Assembly: GCF_900106645.1 (NCBI RefSeq)
Contig: NZ_FNMV01000002.1
Span: forward strand, 248,001-312,000
Source: Flavobacterium degerlachei
GTDB taxonomy: Bacteria; Bacteroidota; Bacteroidia; Flavobacteriales; Flavobacteriaceae
Reading direction: 5' to 3'
Length of the DNA: 64,000 nucleotides
In this document: positions 32,473 to 41,650 of the stretch, piece by piece
Numbering within the stretch: the first letter of the stretch is position 1
Layout: every line of letters begins with the position of its first letter
Made by a program: the position numbers and the translations under genes
Notes under the pieces: generated by a model
What the model saw: only the letters and a program-made list of their open reading frames with translations
Told to the model about the DNA's origin: nothing
Databases searched by the model: none

Positions 32473-34953
32473 TTATCGTTTCAATGTGAAATGAGACCTA
32501 AACGTTTTGGCAATTCCTTTTTCAACATAATTAGTCAAAAACCAATAATCATCCGTTACTAATTGTTTTCCGTTGAAAGTTCCATCCCAGCCCAATCCTG
32601 AAGAATTAATTTGCTTAAGCAACTTTCCATAGCGGTCAAAAATCCAAATGGTAGAATTTAAATCTAGGTCTTTAATGTTCCAAGTATCATTAAACCCATC
32701 ATTATTTGGAGTAAAATATCTAGGATAATTAATTACGGTAACATCAATTTCCAAATTAGTGCACAGTCCATCATCGATAACCGTTATTAGATGCGTACCA
32801 GATGAAACATCATTAAAAACATTAGAATCTTGGAAATCTAAGGAATCTAATTTATAAAGAAATGGACCATTCCCCCCTACTACAGTAACCGCTATCGATT
32901 GATTGTCATTGAAAGCAGTTTCTTGTTCAATAACTAAACTTTGACCTTGAACAAATTCATTGATAACAGCATTTACACGTAAAGAAGTACAAGCTGTTAT
33001 ATTGCTGGTTGCCTCTACTGTGTAATTACCAATTTCATCTGCATTATAAGTACTATTATTGGCATTGGGTATCAATCTACCCTCATAATACCAAGAAAAG
33101 CTAAAATCAGTAGGATTCAATTGTGTATCCAGAGTAAAAAATTGTGAAGAAGGCTTTGACGAATTAAGACAAATTACGCCATCAGTAATTTTAGGAATAG
33201 GCAAACCATAAATCGTTACTGGTATTGAAATTGTTTCTCCGTCACAACCATTATAAACAGGCGTTACAAAATAAGTGATAACCGTATCTGTTTCACTATT
33301 TGAAATAGGGTTCTGACTTATTAAATCTCCATTTCCTGCTGAAACTCCTTCGACTCCATTTGAATTAACAGTCCAATAAAAGGTGGTTCCTACTATATCT
33401 GAAGTTAAATTAATAGCTGTCTGTTCGTTCGAACAATAAGCTACAATACCTGTATAATTTGCCACTGGAATTCGAGTGACGCCTATTGAGACTGCTCCTG
33501 AAACCAACTGTATACAGCTTAGTGATCCAGACAATGAAATACTTTCAAGTTGATAAACAATAGTCTTCTTCAGTGGCGCAGTGGTTATGGTTGCAACTCC
33601 ACTAGCATCCAAATTGATCGTTTGACTTGGCCCTCCATCTACTTTGTATTGCACAATTGCATTGGATGTACCCTCAAAATTAATTGTTGCTGCATCTCCA
33701 CAATAAACAGTATTAACACTAGAAATTAAAACAGATGGCAAAGCTAAAACCGTTAGACTCACTGGCGTTCTAGAGTTACTAGTACAAGTCGTGTTTAAAT
33801 CATAAGCTTCTGCATAATACGTCCCAGCGCTTGTGGGAGTATACGACACATTATTTGCTAATATCAAATTACCACCTGTGAGTGAATCATACCAATTGAC
33901 ACCAGAGGTAGTATTTACCGATACCGTTAAAGGAGGTATTGCTGTGTTATTACAAATGGTCTTATCTCCATTACTAACAGCATTAGGTGTAACAATTGAA
34001 AATGATATTGTAAAAATATCCGAGACAGCAGAACAAAAATCATTACCTAAATTAGCAATATCTTGAGCTACTTTTGTTCTATAATAAGTCGAAACAGTGA
34101 CATTTGAAGCTTTATAATTAGCCGTATTGGCTCCAATGATATCAGTCCAATTTACACCATCAGTACTAGATTGCCACTGATAAAAATAGGATGAAGAGCC
34201 GAGAGTTTTAGCCTCTAAATCAAGTGTGACAGGCGGTGAATTGGAACAAGTTTTATAAGCATCTCCTGTTACGGTTGGACTTGTAATCGTTGTGAAATCA
34301 CCGCAAGATCTAAATTCGATATCGTCTAGTGCTAAGTCGTTTCCACATCCTCCAGTACTGTTATTTTTCATTTTCAACACTACTGCTGTTTGATTTCCAG
34401 TAGTGAATACCAGACTAAATTGTTGCCAATTAGGGCTTGAATTCCCAATAATACTTCCCGTATCTCCAAATCCTAAAAGTGTAGATTCTGTTTCATCCCA
34501 AATTTCAAATCGAACATTAATGGGGATTTCATTGGCACCACAAAAATTGGAATTAGGATTATAAACATTTAAAAGCCAAGACGAAAAAACAAAAGTTGTA
34601 TTAATACACAAACCTGTAACTTTTCTTTTATAAAATTCTCCAGTTGTCAATGCGTTTCCATTAACAATTAGTGCTTTTCCGTCAGTATCATTAGGAGTAT
34701 GATCTAAAGAATTGTGCCAGGTATCATAGAGATTTGTTCTGTTAAACAAGGTATAAAAACCATCGTTAGGACTACCAGCAATATATGTATAATTGGTAAC
34801 GCCTGAAGGTAATTGAGGACCATAATTAGTTCCGCTTCCAAAATCCTCAACAAAAACAGGAATCCCCTTACTTCCAGAACAACTACCCAATTGCGAATAG
34901 CTAATAAAGGGTACTACTAGAAGTAAAAAGAATATAGATTTAAAACGATTCAT
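32473..34953 (-). CDS. Large secreted protein with T9SS type B sorting domain
   Basis: The 826-residue protein has a signal peptide (about 1-20) and an N-terminal beta-sandwich region with a bound-residue pattern like a carbohydrate-binding or MAM-like module (residues about 25-220, ending LALDDIEFRSCG). Several Ig-like domains with paired Cys follow (for example KTCSNSPPVTLDL, QWQSSTDGVNW). The last 80 residues are the gliding-motility C-terminal domain: FTPNNDGFNDTW, WIFDRYGKLL, GWDGTFNGK and DDYWFLTNY, a type B signal for type IX secretion. It is probably displayed on or released from the surface to bind glucan. No enzyme motif is seen. Confidence 0.85.
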   Translation of the reverse strand: MNRFKSIFFLLLVVPFISYSQLGSCSGSKGIPVFVEDFGSGTNYGPQLPSGVTNYTYIAGSPNDGFYTLFNRTNLYDTWHNSLDHTPNDTDGKALIVNGNALTTGEFYKRKVTGLCINTTFVFSSWLLNVYNPNSNFCGANEIPINVRFEIWDETESTLLGFGDTGSIIGNSSPNWQQFSLVFTTGNQTAVVLKMKNNSTGGCGNDLALDDIEFRSCGDFTTITSPTVTGDAYKTCSNSPPVTLDLEAKTLGSSSYFYQWQSSTDGVNWTDIIGANTANYKASNVTVSTYYRTKVAQDIANLGNDFCSAVSDIFTISFSIVTPNAVSNGDKTICNNTAIPPLTVSVNTTSGVNWYDSLTGGNLILANNVSYTPTSAGTYYAEAYDLNTTCTSNSRTPVSLTVLALPSVLISSVNTVYCGDAATINFEGTSNAIVQYKVDGGPSQTINLDASGVATITTAPLKKTIVYQLESISLSGSLSCIQLVSGAVSIGVTRIPVANYTGIVAYCSNEQTAINLTSDIVGTTFYWTVNSNGVEGVSAGNGDLISQNPISNSETDTVITYFVTPVYNGCDGETISIPVTIYGLPIPKITDGVICLNSSKPSSQFFTLDTQLNPTDFSFSWYYEGRLIPNANNSTYNADEIGNYTVEATSNITACTSLRVNAVINEFVQGQSLVIEQETAFNDNQSIAVTVVGGNGPFLYKLDSLDFQDSNVFNDVSSGTHLITVIDDGLCTNLEIDVTVINYPRYFTPNNDGFNDTWNIKDLDLNSTIWIFDRYGKLLKQINSSGLGWDGTFNGKQLVTDDYWFLTNYVEKGIAKTFRSHFTLKR

Positions 34954-34987
34954 TATGAATTAATTATTTTTTATCGCCCAGATAAAA

Positions 34988-37282
34988 TTAATTAGTATAA
35001 GAAAAACTGCGTTCTAGTGTTGCAGCTGAACTACCTCCAATAAAAACCTTAAAATCACCTGCTTCTGCTTCCCATTTAGAATTCGCAGTATAATATTGAA
35101 TTGTATTTTGATCAATTACAAAAGATACAGTTTTGGATTCATTTGGTTTTAACTCAATCATTTCAAACCCCTTTAGTTCTCTAACTGGTCTTGTTACACT
35201 ACCAATTAAATCTCTAATATAAAATTGAGCTACCTCTTTACCAGTTACTTTCCCTGTATTTTTAATTGTAACTGTGGCGTTAATACTACCACCTTGTGTG
35301 AATGAAGATGCCGACAATTGTAAGTCAGAATATTCGAATTTTGAGTAGCTCAAACCATAACCAAATGGATATAAAGGAGTTGTTTTTTCGTCAATATAAT
35401 GAGACCAGAAAACACTATCTTCTTCAGTCATTTCGGGTCTTCCCGTATTTTTATGATTGTAATATAAAGGTAGCTGCCCCACATTTCTTGGAAAAGTCAT
35501 TGGCAGTTTACCACTTGGGTTGTAATCACCATACAATACTTGCGCTATTGCATTTCCGCTTTGAGTTCCTAATTGCCATGCTTCAACAATAGCAGGAATG
35601 TTTTCGGCTGCCCATGGAATAGCTAAAGGTCGTCCGTTGTTTAAAACCAAAACTATATTAGAATTGACTTTGTAAACCTCTTCTAATAATTCTTGCTGAA
35701 CACCAGGCAAGCCAATATCGGCTCTACTTCTACCCTCTCCAGATTGCAAGCCATGTTCTCCTAAAACCATTACTACAACATCAGCTCCTTTTGCAGCAGC
35801 AATAGCTTCGGCAAATTCGCTTTTATCAGTCATATTGATTTTAGTTTCCCAAACAAATTCAGTTCTTCCCACAGCGACATCAGCTCCTTTTTTATAAGTG
35901 ATTTGATTGCCTTTGTAGTTTTGCATTCCTTCCAGAACAGAAACGGCTGTATTATCATCAGCAGCAATTCTCCAACTTCCTAACGGACTTGTTTTATCAT
36001 TTGCTAATGCTCCAATTACAACAATTTTTTGTCCTGATTTTTTAAGAGGTAATAATTCCTTTTCGTTTTTCAAAAGCACAATTGATTTTTTTGCCATATC
36101 TAAAACTCCCGCTTGAAATTCTGGTTTTCCTACGGTTGCAGTTTCGCGATTTTCGTCGCAATATTTATAAGGATCATCAAATAAACCTAATTCAAATTTT
36201 ACTTTTAAAATCCTTTTAACAGCATCATCAACAATGGCTATTGTTACTTTTCCTTCGTTAACTAATGCAACCAAATGATCCACATAAGCACTGGATTCCA
36301 TGTCCATATCAGACCCTGCATTAATAGCTATTTCTGCAGCTTGTTTACTGTCTTTCGCATACCCATGATTCATCATTTCATTGATAGAACCCCAATCTGA
36401 GACTACAAAACCTTCAAATTGCCAATCGCCTTTTAAAATCTGTCTTTGTAGATATTTACTACCCGTTGCCGGAATTCCATTCAACTCATTAAAAGAGTTC
36501 ATAAAAGTTCTAACGCCTGCATCAACAGCTGCCTTAAATGGAGGGAAAATAGTGTTTTGTAAAACCGTTTCACTAACATCAACAGTACTATAATCTCTTC
36601 CGGCCTCAGCAAATCCATAACCTGCAAAATGTTTTGCACAAGCTAAAATAGTATTGGTTGCTGCTAAATCATCACCTTGAAAGCCCTGTATACGAGCTAC
36701 AGCAATTTTACTTCCTAAATAAGGATCTTCACCAGCTCCTTCCATTACTCTTCCCCATCTTGCATCTCTAGCCACATCGACCATAGGTGCAAAAGTCCAA
36801 TTTAGACCTACGGCAGCTGCTTCTTCTGCAGCAATAGCTGCTGATTTTTTTATCGCTTCCATGTCCCAACTTGCTGATTCAGCTAATGGTATTGGGCTTA
36901 TTGTTTTATAACCATGAATGACATCAAAACCAAAAACAAGTGGAATTCCTAATCGTGTTTCTTCGACAGCAATTTTTTGAAGTGCTCTAACATCTTTGAC
37001 TCCTTTTACATTTAGCATTGATCCTACCAAACCTTTTTTAAGGTCTGCGTATTTTTTAGCCGCCTGTCCTTCTTTAGGAGTTGGTCCAGTTATTTCCCAA
37101 AAACCATTGTATTGATTCAGTTGTCCCACTTTTTCTTCTAAAGTCATCAACTTTAAAACTGAATCAACTTTTCTCTCTAAAGGATTCTCAATAGAGAAAG
37201 CAGTCGAGGGTTGTGTGATTTTTTTACTGCAAGAGGCAAAGACTAAAACAATTACGCTGCATGATAAAAATAAATTTTTCAT
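34988..37282 (-). CDS. GH3 beta-glucosidase lipoprotein
   Basis: The 764-residue enzyme is a BglX-type family 3 glycoside hydrolase that releases glucose from beta-glucan oligosaccharides. The N-terminus is a lipoprotein signal with lipobox FASC (Cys18). The first domain has KHFAGYG and the nucleophile Asp296 in GFVVSDWGS; the second domain has GEHGLQSGEGRSR; the C-terminal fibronectin-III-like domain has PVRELKGFEMIELKPNES. The gene lies inside the glucan cluster but is separated from the upstream gene by two hairpins, so its expression may be uncoupled. Confidence 0.94.
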   Translation of the reverse strand: MKNLFLSCSVIVLVFASCSKKITQPSTAFSIENPLERKVDSVLKLMTLEEKVGQLNQYNGFWEITGPTPKEGQAAKKYADLKKGLVGSMLNVKGVKDVRALQKIAVEETRLGIPLVFGFDVIHGYKTISPIPLAESASWDMEAIKKSAAIAAEEAAAVGLNWTFAPMVDVARDARWGRVMEGAGEDPYLGSKIAVARIQGFQGDDLAATNTILACAKHFAGYGFAEAGRDYSTVDVSETVLQNTIFPPFKAAVDAGVRTFMNSFNELNGIPATGSKYLQRQILKGDWQFEGFVVSDWGSINEMMNHGYAKDSKQAAEIAINAGSDMDMESSAYVDHLVALVNEGKVTIAIVDDAVKRILKVKFELGLFDDPYKYCDENRETATVGKPEFQAGVLDMAKKSIVLLKNEKELLPLKKSGQKIVVIGALANDKTSPLGSWRIAADDNTAVSVLEGMQNYKGNQITYKKGADVAVGRTEFVWETKINMTDKSEFAEAIAAAKGADVVVMVLGEHGLQSGEGRSRADIGLPGVQQELLEEVYKVNSNIVLVLNNGRPLAIPWAAENIPAIVEAWQLGTQSGNAIAQVLYGDYNPSGKLPMTFPRNVGQLPLYYNHKNTGRPEMTEEDSVFWSHYIDEKTTPLYPFGYGLSYSKFEYSDLQLSASSFTQGGSINATVTIKNTGKVTGKEVAQFYIRDLIGSVTRPVRELKGFEMIELKPNESKTVSFVIDQNTIQYYTANSKWEAEAGDFKVFIGGSSAATLERSFSYTN

Positions 37283-37304
37283 TTGTTTGCTTTTTTATAA
37301 TAAT

Positions 37305-37340
37305 AAAAGGTAGGCAAAAAAACCTACCTTTTTTATTTTT
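37305..37340 (-). terminator. Hairpin just upstream of the GH3 gene
   Basis: A 10-bp stem (37305-37314 with 37323-37332) with an A-rich loop. On the minus strand it is followed by CTTTTATT. It lies only 22 bases upstream of the GH3 start codon, after a second hairpin, and may terminate or process the operon message. Confidence 0.6.
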
Positions 37341-37381
37341 TAATTTTCTGTATTGAATCCTATTTACGTTGTCAATAAAAG

Positions 37382-37420
37382 TACTGACTAGCGGCAGCTA
37401 ATCTATGCCGCCAGTCAGTA
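37382..37420 (-). terminator. Strong GC-rich hairpin after the PKD/CBM lipoprotein gene
   Basis: Arms of 15 bases (37382-37396 and 37406-37420) pair with one internal mismatch around a 9-base loop. It begins ten bases beyond the stop of the upstream gene on the minus strand and is followed by CTTTTATTG. It is unusually GC-rich for this window. Confidence 0.62.
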
Positions 37421-37429
37421 TTATTAATA

Positions 37430-39304
37430 TTATGGATTTATTACAACAGAAACGTTATCTAAATATAAAGTTGAACTACAACCTGCTACTCCACCACAAA
37501 TTGCGACAAACTCAGTAGTAATTCCACCACTTACATCGCCCGCTGCTACCGTATAAGTTATAGTATAATTTTGCCATGTACTTGTTGGATTAACTGACAT
37601 GTTTACCACTTGATTAACGCCATTTGCCGCTTCAACAAAAGATTGTAATGAATAAGTACCACTTTCTCCAGTTAATGCTCCCTTATAATCAAAAGTGATT
37701 TTTACTTTATCTCCTACTTTAATTCCACCTGCACCTTTTCTTTCTTGCTTAAGCGTTGGGTTCTTTCCATCAGGACTAGCATAAAGTTTTGCAGACCATG
37801 TTCCTGTTTTACTTGTTGTATTATCAGCAATAATAATTCCTCCATTTTTATAAACTGCCCAACCATCAAGGTTTCCATCTTCAAAACCACCGTTTACAGC
37901 TATATCTCCAGTAGCTGTCCCAGGTGTCCCTGTTCCTCCACCAGTTCCTGATCCTGTTCCTGACCCAGTACCATAAAGAGCAAGATCATCAAAATAATAC
38001 GTATCCTTATTATTAGCATTCAAATCAAAAAACAATACTATTTTATCAAATTTGCCACTATTTGTACTAGCAAAAGGAAATGTAAGTTCTTCCCACTCAT
38101 TGGTTTTAGTGGTTGTAACTTCTAGTTCCGTATTATTTCCCGCATTTGCTTTCTCTTCTAACTTGATTCTAACTTTAAATCCAGCTTTTGCAGAATACAC
38201 TTTTATCTTTAAACCAGAATTAGTATTAAAATCTAATTTTGCATTCAAATTAATTTGGTTGTTATCCCAAGGGTTGTTCCCTAGCTTTACTATTTTACCC
38301 ACTTTACATGAAGTATTTATTCCAGTGTCAGATTTAGGATTAGCTACCCAACTAAAATTGGCTCCATCATTTATTACATTTGGCGTTTGATCTGTTTTGA
38401 AAGTAATATTTAAACTTGCTGCTGCCATAGATTCAACTGCTTCAGTTGTACATGCAGTACCAGTAGGCGTACCACTTCCTGTACCGTATAAAGTAAGGTC
38501 ATCAAAATAATAACTATTAGTGTTTTTGGTCGCTAAATCAAAAATCAAAACAATTTTATCATATTTACCACTTTGAGTTCCTGCAAAAGGAAAGCTTAAT
38601 TCTTCCCATTCATTAGTTTTAGTTGTTGTAATTTCAAGTTCCGTATTTGTTCCTGGATTAGCTTTATCTTCCAATTTTACTAAAACTTTATATCCTGGTA
38701 CAATAGAAAACACTTTTAACTTCAAACCTGATTTAGTTGTAAAGTCTAATTTCGCATCTAAACTGATTTGAACGTTATCCCAAGGGTTCGTTCCTGTTTT
38801 TGTTACTTTACCTACTTTACATGACAAATTGATACCTGCATCTGATTTAGGGTTGTCTGACCAACTAAAATTAGCACCATCTTTAATGATATTTGCTGTT
38901 TGATCTGTCTTAAAAGTCACATTCAAACTTGCTGCAAGCATAGACTCAGCTGTTTCAGTTGTACATGCACTACCTACGCTAGCACCACTAATTATTATAA
39001 TGTCCTCATAAACGGCTGATTCTCCAGCAACATTTGTTATTTTCAAACGTACCGTATAAGTACCATTAGCATAAGTTTTAACAGGATTTATTTCGGTAGA
39101 AGTTGTTCCGTCTCCAAAATTCCAATCGTAATATCTAACCTCTGTAGACGTATTGATAAATGTCACAGTATTTGCATTAATAGTATGAGAGAAACCAGCA
39201 AAGATTTCAGGCATATTACAGTCATCGTTTTCACAACCATTAAAGGATAGTGATACTACCAATATCGTAATAAAGGTCATTGCTTTTTTTAGAAATTGTT
39301 TCAT
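37430..39304 (-). CDS. Surface glycan-binding lipoprotein: PKD, two tandem repeats and a C-terminal CBM
   Basis: The 624-residue protein has a lipobox FNGC (Cys24), a PKD domain (about 31-108, with YYDWNFGDGTTSTE), then two copies of a module of about 165 residues (about 112-280 and 283-450) that share long stretches such as TTKTNEWEELSFPFA/TTKTNEWEELTFPFA and YYFDDLTLYGTGSG/YYFDDLALYGTGSG. A Gly/Thr linker follows, then a C-terminal CBM4/9-like domain (NGGFEDGNLDGW to STLYLDNVSVVI). Each module looks like a beta-sandwich sugar-binding domain. It probably captures glucan at the surface, doing the work of SusE/F-type proteins. No catalytic site is visible. Confidence 0.83.
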   Translation of the reverse strand: MKQFLKKAMTFITILVVSLSFNGCENDDCNMPEIFAGFSHTINANTVTFINTSTEVRYYDWNFGDGTTSTEINPVKTYANGTYTVRLKITNVAGESAVYEDIIIISGASVGSACTTETAESMLAASLNVTFKTDQTANIIKDGANFSWSDNPKSDAGINLSCKVGKVTKTGTNPWDNVQISLDAKLDFTTKSGLKLKVFSIVPGYKVLVKLEDKANPGTNTELEITTTKTNEWEELSFPFAGTQSGKYDKIVLIFDLATKNTNSYYFDDLTLYGTGSGTPTGTACTTEAVESMAAASLNITFKTDQTPNVINDGANFSWVANPKSDTGINTSCKVGKIVKLGNNPWDNNQINLNAKLDFNTNSGLKIKVYSAKAGFKVRIKLEEKANAGNNTELEVTTTKTNEWEELTFPFASTNSGKFDKIVLFFDLNANNKDTYYFDDLALYGTGSGTGSGTGGGTGTPGTATGDIAVNGGFEDGNLDGWAVYKNGGIIIADNTTSKTGTWSAKLYASPDGKNPTLKQERKGAGGIKVGDKVKITFDYKGALTGESGTYSLQSFVEAANGVNQVVNMSVNPTSTWQNYTITYTVAAGDVSGGITTEFVAICGGVAGCSSTLYLDNVSVVINP

Positions 39305-39317
39305 AATTTTTAGTTTA

Positions 39318-40169
39318 TTAGTTTAGTTTATTATTTTTATATACCCTCACATAATCAACCAACATGGTTTGAGGAAAAACGGTTTCATTATTAGGAGCTC
39401 CTAAAAAATCGCCCCCTACTGCAAGATTAATAATGATATAGAAAGGATGGTCAAAAACCCATTCACCTGTAACATTGGCTGGTGTAATTTGATTATATAA
39501 AACATCATCTACATAATAATTGATATATTCTGGTCCCCATTCAATACCAAATATGTGAAAGCCTGTATCAAAACGATCATTTAACAAGCTATACCCTTTT
39601 GAAATTGATGTTGCACCTGAATATCCAGGACCATGTACAGTACCTAACACTTTAGTAGGTTCCTGACCGCGATATTCCATAATATCAATTTCTCCACATT
39701 TAGGCCAACCAACTTCATCCGAATTGTCTCCTAATAACCAAAAAGCTGGCCAGATCCCTTGACCATACGGAAGTCGAATTCGCGCTTCAAAACGACCATA
39801 CTTCTGTGCAAACAGACCTTTAGTTAATAGTCTTGCAGAAGTATATGAAGATCCATTAAAATCTTCCTTTTTAGCGGTGATCAATAAGTATCCGTTTTCA
39901 ACTTTTACATTATCGGTACGTTTTGTATAATACTGCAATTCATTATTTCCCCATCCATTAGTTCCAGTACCTATGTCAAACCCCCAAATCTTATTATTAG
40001 GAGCACCATCAGTATCAAACTCATCCGCCATAACCAATTCACTAAAAGTGGTGACCGTTTGCTTTTCATCTGTAGTACAACTAGAAATCACAAATATTGG
40101 CAATACCAAAAGGAGAGCCTTAGAAACTAGTCCTTTTATTAACATTAAATTTCTATTTATTTTTTTCAT
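39318..40169 (-). CDS. GH16 endo-beta-glucanase lipoprotein
   Basis: The start is placed at 40169 (MKKINRN), which gives a compact lipoprotein signal with lipobox VISSC (Cys31); an in-frame ATG at 40196, six bases from the preceding stop, is possible. The GH16 domain has GEIDIME with Glu160, Asp162 and Glu165, plus GIWPAFWLLGDN and HPFYIIINLAVGGDF. It should act on laminarin or similar beta-1,3-glucans, probably at the cell surface. It is similar throughout to the secreted GH16 enzyme at 31613 but is lipid-anchored. Co-transcribed with its neighbours (gaps of 13 and about 32 bases). Confidence 0.91.
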   Translation of the reverse strand: MKKINRNLMLIKGLVSKALLLVLPIFVISSCTTDEKQTVTTFSELVMADEFDTDGAPNNKIWGFDIGTGTNGWGNNELQYYTKRTDNVKVENGYLLITAKKEDFNGSSYTSARLLTKGLFAQKYGRFEARIRLPYGQGIWPAFWLLGDNSDEVGWPKCGEIDIMEYRGQEPTKVLGTVHGPGYSGATSISKGYSLLNDRFDTGFHIFGIEWGPEYINYYVDDVLYNQITPANVTGEWVFDHPFYIIINLAVGGDFLGAPNNETVFPQTMLVDYVRVYKNNKLN

Positions 40170-40201
40170 TTTTTCTTGTTTTAATATTTTCTCCATTGTT
40201 G

Positions 40202-41638
40202 TTACTCTTTATAGAAATACATATTATCTAGATAAATAGTTTTTACATTAGAAGATTTGATATTTTCAATAATGATTAAATTGACTCCTGTCTTATCCAA
40301 TGAAGTTTCTGATGTTGGTCTAATTGGAATTTTTATCGTTGACCATACTCCTGCTTTAAAATCAGCACTTGGATAAACCACTGGAGCTCTACTGTCTAAT
40401 TGATAACTTTGACCTATACGGTTTTGTTGAAAAGTCGTAGCAGTAGAATTTTCATTCTTAAATGTGAGAAGGAGATCAATATCAGTGGGTAATTCTAACA
40501 TCATGATATCAACACTAAAATGTGTCATCTGTGAAATATCTAATGGAGTTGTAAGCTGAGTACCAACAAAATTAAAATCGGTATAGTTTATTACATTCTG
40601 GCCATTTATAATGGTTTGTTCACCTTTGGTGGTTTGGTAAGGAGCCCAATAGCCATTATAATAATTTACGGGTACGTTTGTATATTTGTCGCTAAATATT
40701 GAAACTACATTATTTTGAGCCAAAGTAGGAACAGGTGCAACAGGAAAGCTTCCTGGAACATTAACCGTTAAAGATCCAGTTGCTTTAACATTACCTAAAG
40801 TAGCTGTTATTTTAGATGTACCCGTACCAACTAAAGTTACAATACCTGCATCACTAACTCTTGCCACATCAGTATTAGATGATTTAAAAGAAAAATACGC
40901 CGGTGCTGCAGTAACTGTTTGATTTACTCCAGACTCCAAATTAAATGTTTGTGTCAATCCATATGCAGCCATGCTAACAGAATTTCCTAAGAACTGAGTT
41001 TCTACTTTATCCAAGCCATTTACAATAGATGGTCTTGGCTGCGCAATGGTTCCTAATTTTTCAAATTTTAATTCGTCAATCCAAAAAGTATATCCCTTAT
41101 TATCTTCTGGACCTTCAGCATACCAAAACATTCCTTTTTCAGCAATCAATTTACTTGCATCCGGAATTGCAATAGTATATTTTTTCCAATTGGTTGTTAA
41201 CTGTAAATTGGTAGTAACCAAATATTTGTTTTCACCAAAATCTTGACCAAAACCTATTTCGTTAATTAAACCTGGCACAGTACCTTTTGCCCAAAAAGTT
41301 AAAGCATCATAAGTTGTTAAATCACGTTCACTTGCTAATCGAAAGATTGCTCCTGCAAATGCGCCATCAGGATCACCTACATTAGGCACATCAAATCGCA
41401 TCGATGAAGCTCCTTTGTAGCTTTCTTTAGTATCTACTGTAAAGGCATCTGCTTTAGAACCACTAAAAGGGAAGTAATCTAATCCACCTGTAAAACCGTC
41501 AATAAAAACTTCGGCTGTGTTAGGAAAAGTTGCAAATTTCGTTTCGTCAGAGAGTTCTCTTTCACAACTTACAGAAGCGACAAGAAACAATCCTAAGATG
41601 AAGCTATTTGTTAAATATGTATATTTTCTATTTTTCAT
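40202..41638 (-). CDS. Glycan-binding lipoprotein with Big2-type Ig domain
   Basis: The 478-residue protein begins with a lipoprotein signal (lipobox SVSC, Cys25). A first beta-sandwich (about 40-195) ends in FWIDELKFEK, typical of CBM-like folds. A bacterial Ig-like domain (about 215-295) contains KSSNTDVARVSDAGIVTLVG and TSKITATLGN. A second sandwich (about 305-478) ends in KTIYLDNMYFYKE. It has no enzyme motif and probably binds beta-glucan on the outer membrane. It sits 12 bases downstream of the glycosidase-barrel gene and upstream of the GH16 lipoprotein gene. Confidence 0.8.
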   Translation of the reverse strand: MKNRKYTYLTNSFILGLFLVASVSCERELSDETKFATFPNTAEVFIDGFTGGLDYFPFSGSKADAFTVDTKESYKGASSMRFDVPNVGDPDGAFAGAIFRLASERDLTTYDALTFWAKGTVPGLINEIGFGQDFGENKYLVTTNLQLTTNWKKYTIAIPDASKLIAEKGMFWYAEGPEDNKGYTFWIDELKFEKLGTIAQPRPSIVNGLDKVETQFLGNSVSMAAYGLTQTFNLESGVNQTVTAAPAYFSFKSSNTDVARVSDAGIVTLVGTGTSKITATLGNVKATGSLTVNVPGSFPVAPVPTLAQNNVVSIFSDKYTNVPVNYYNGYWAPYQTTKGEQTIINGQNVINYTDFNFVGTQLTTPLDISQMTHFSVDIMMLELPTDIDLLLTFKNENSTATTFQQNRIGQSYQLDSRAPVVYPSADFKAGVWSTIKIPIRPTSETSLDKTGVNLIIIENIKSSNVKTIYLDNMYFYKE

Positions 41639-41650
41639 TTTGTCTCTTTT

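Noticed and set aside
37745..38390. Plus-strand frames inside the PKD lipoprotein gene
   Set aside because: They are antisense shadows of Gly/Thr-rich repeats and have no start context or neighbours on that strand.
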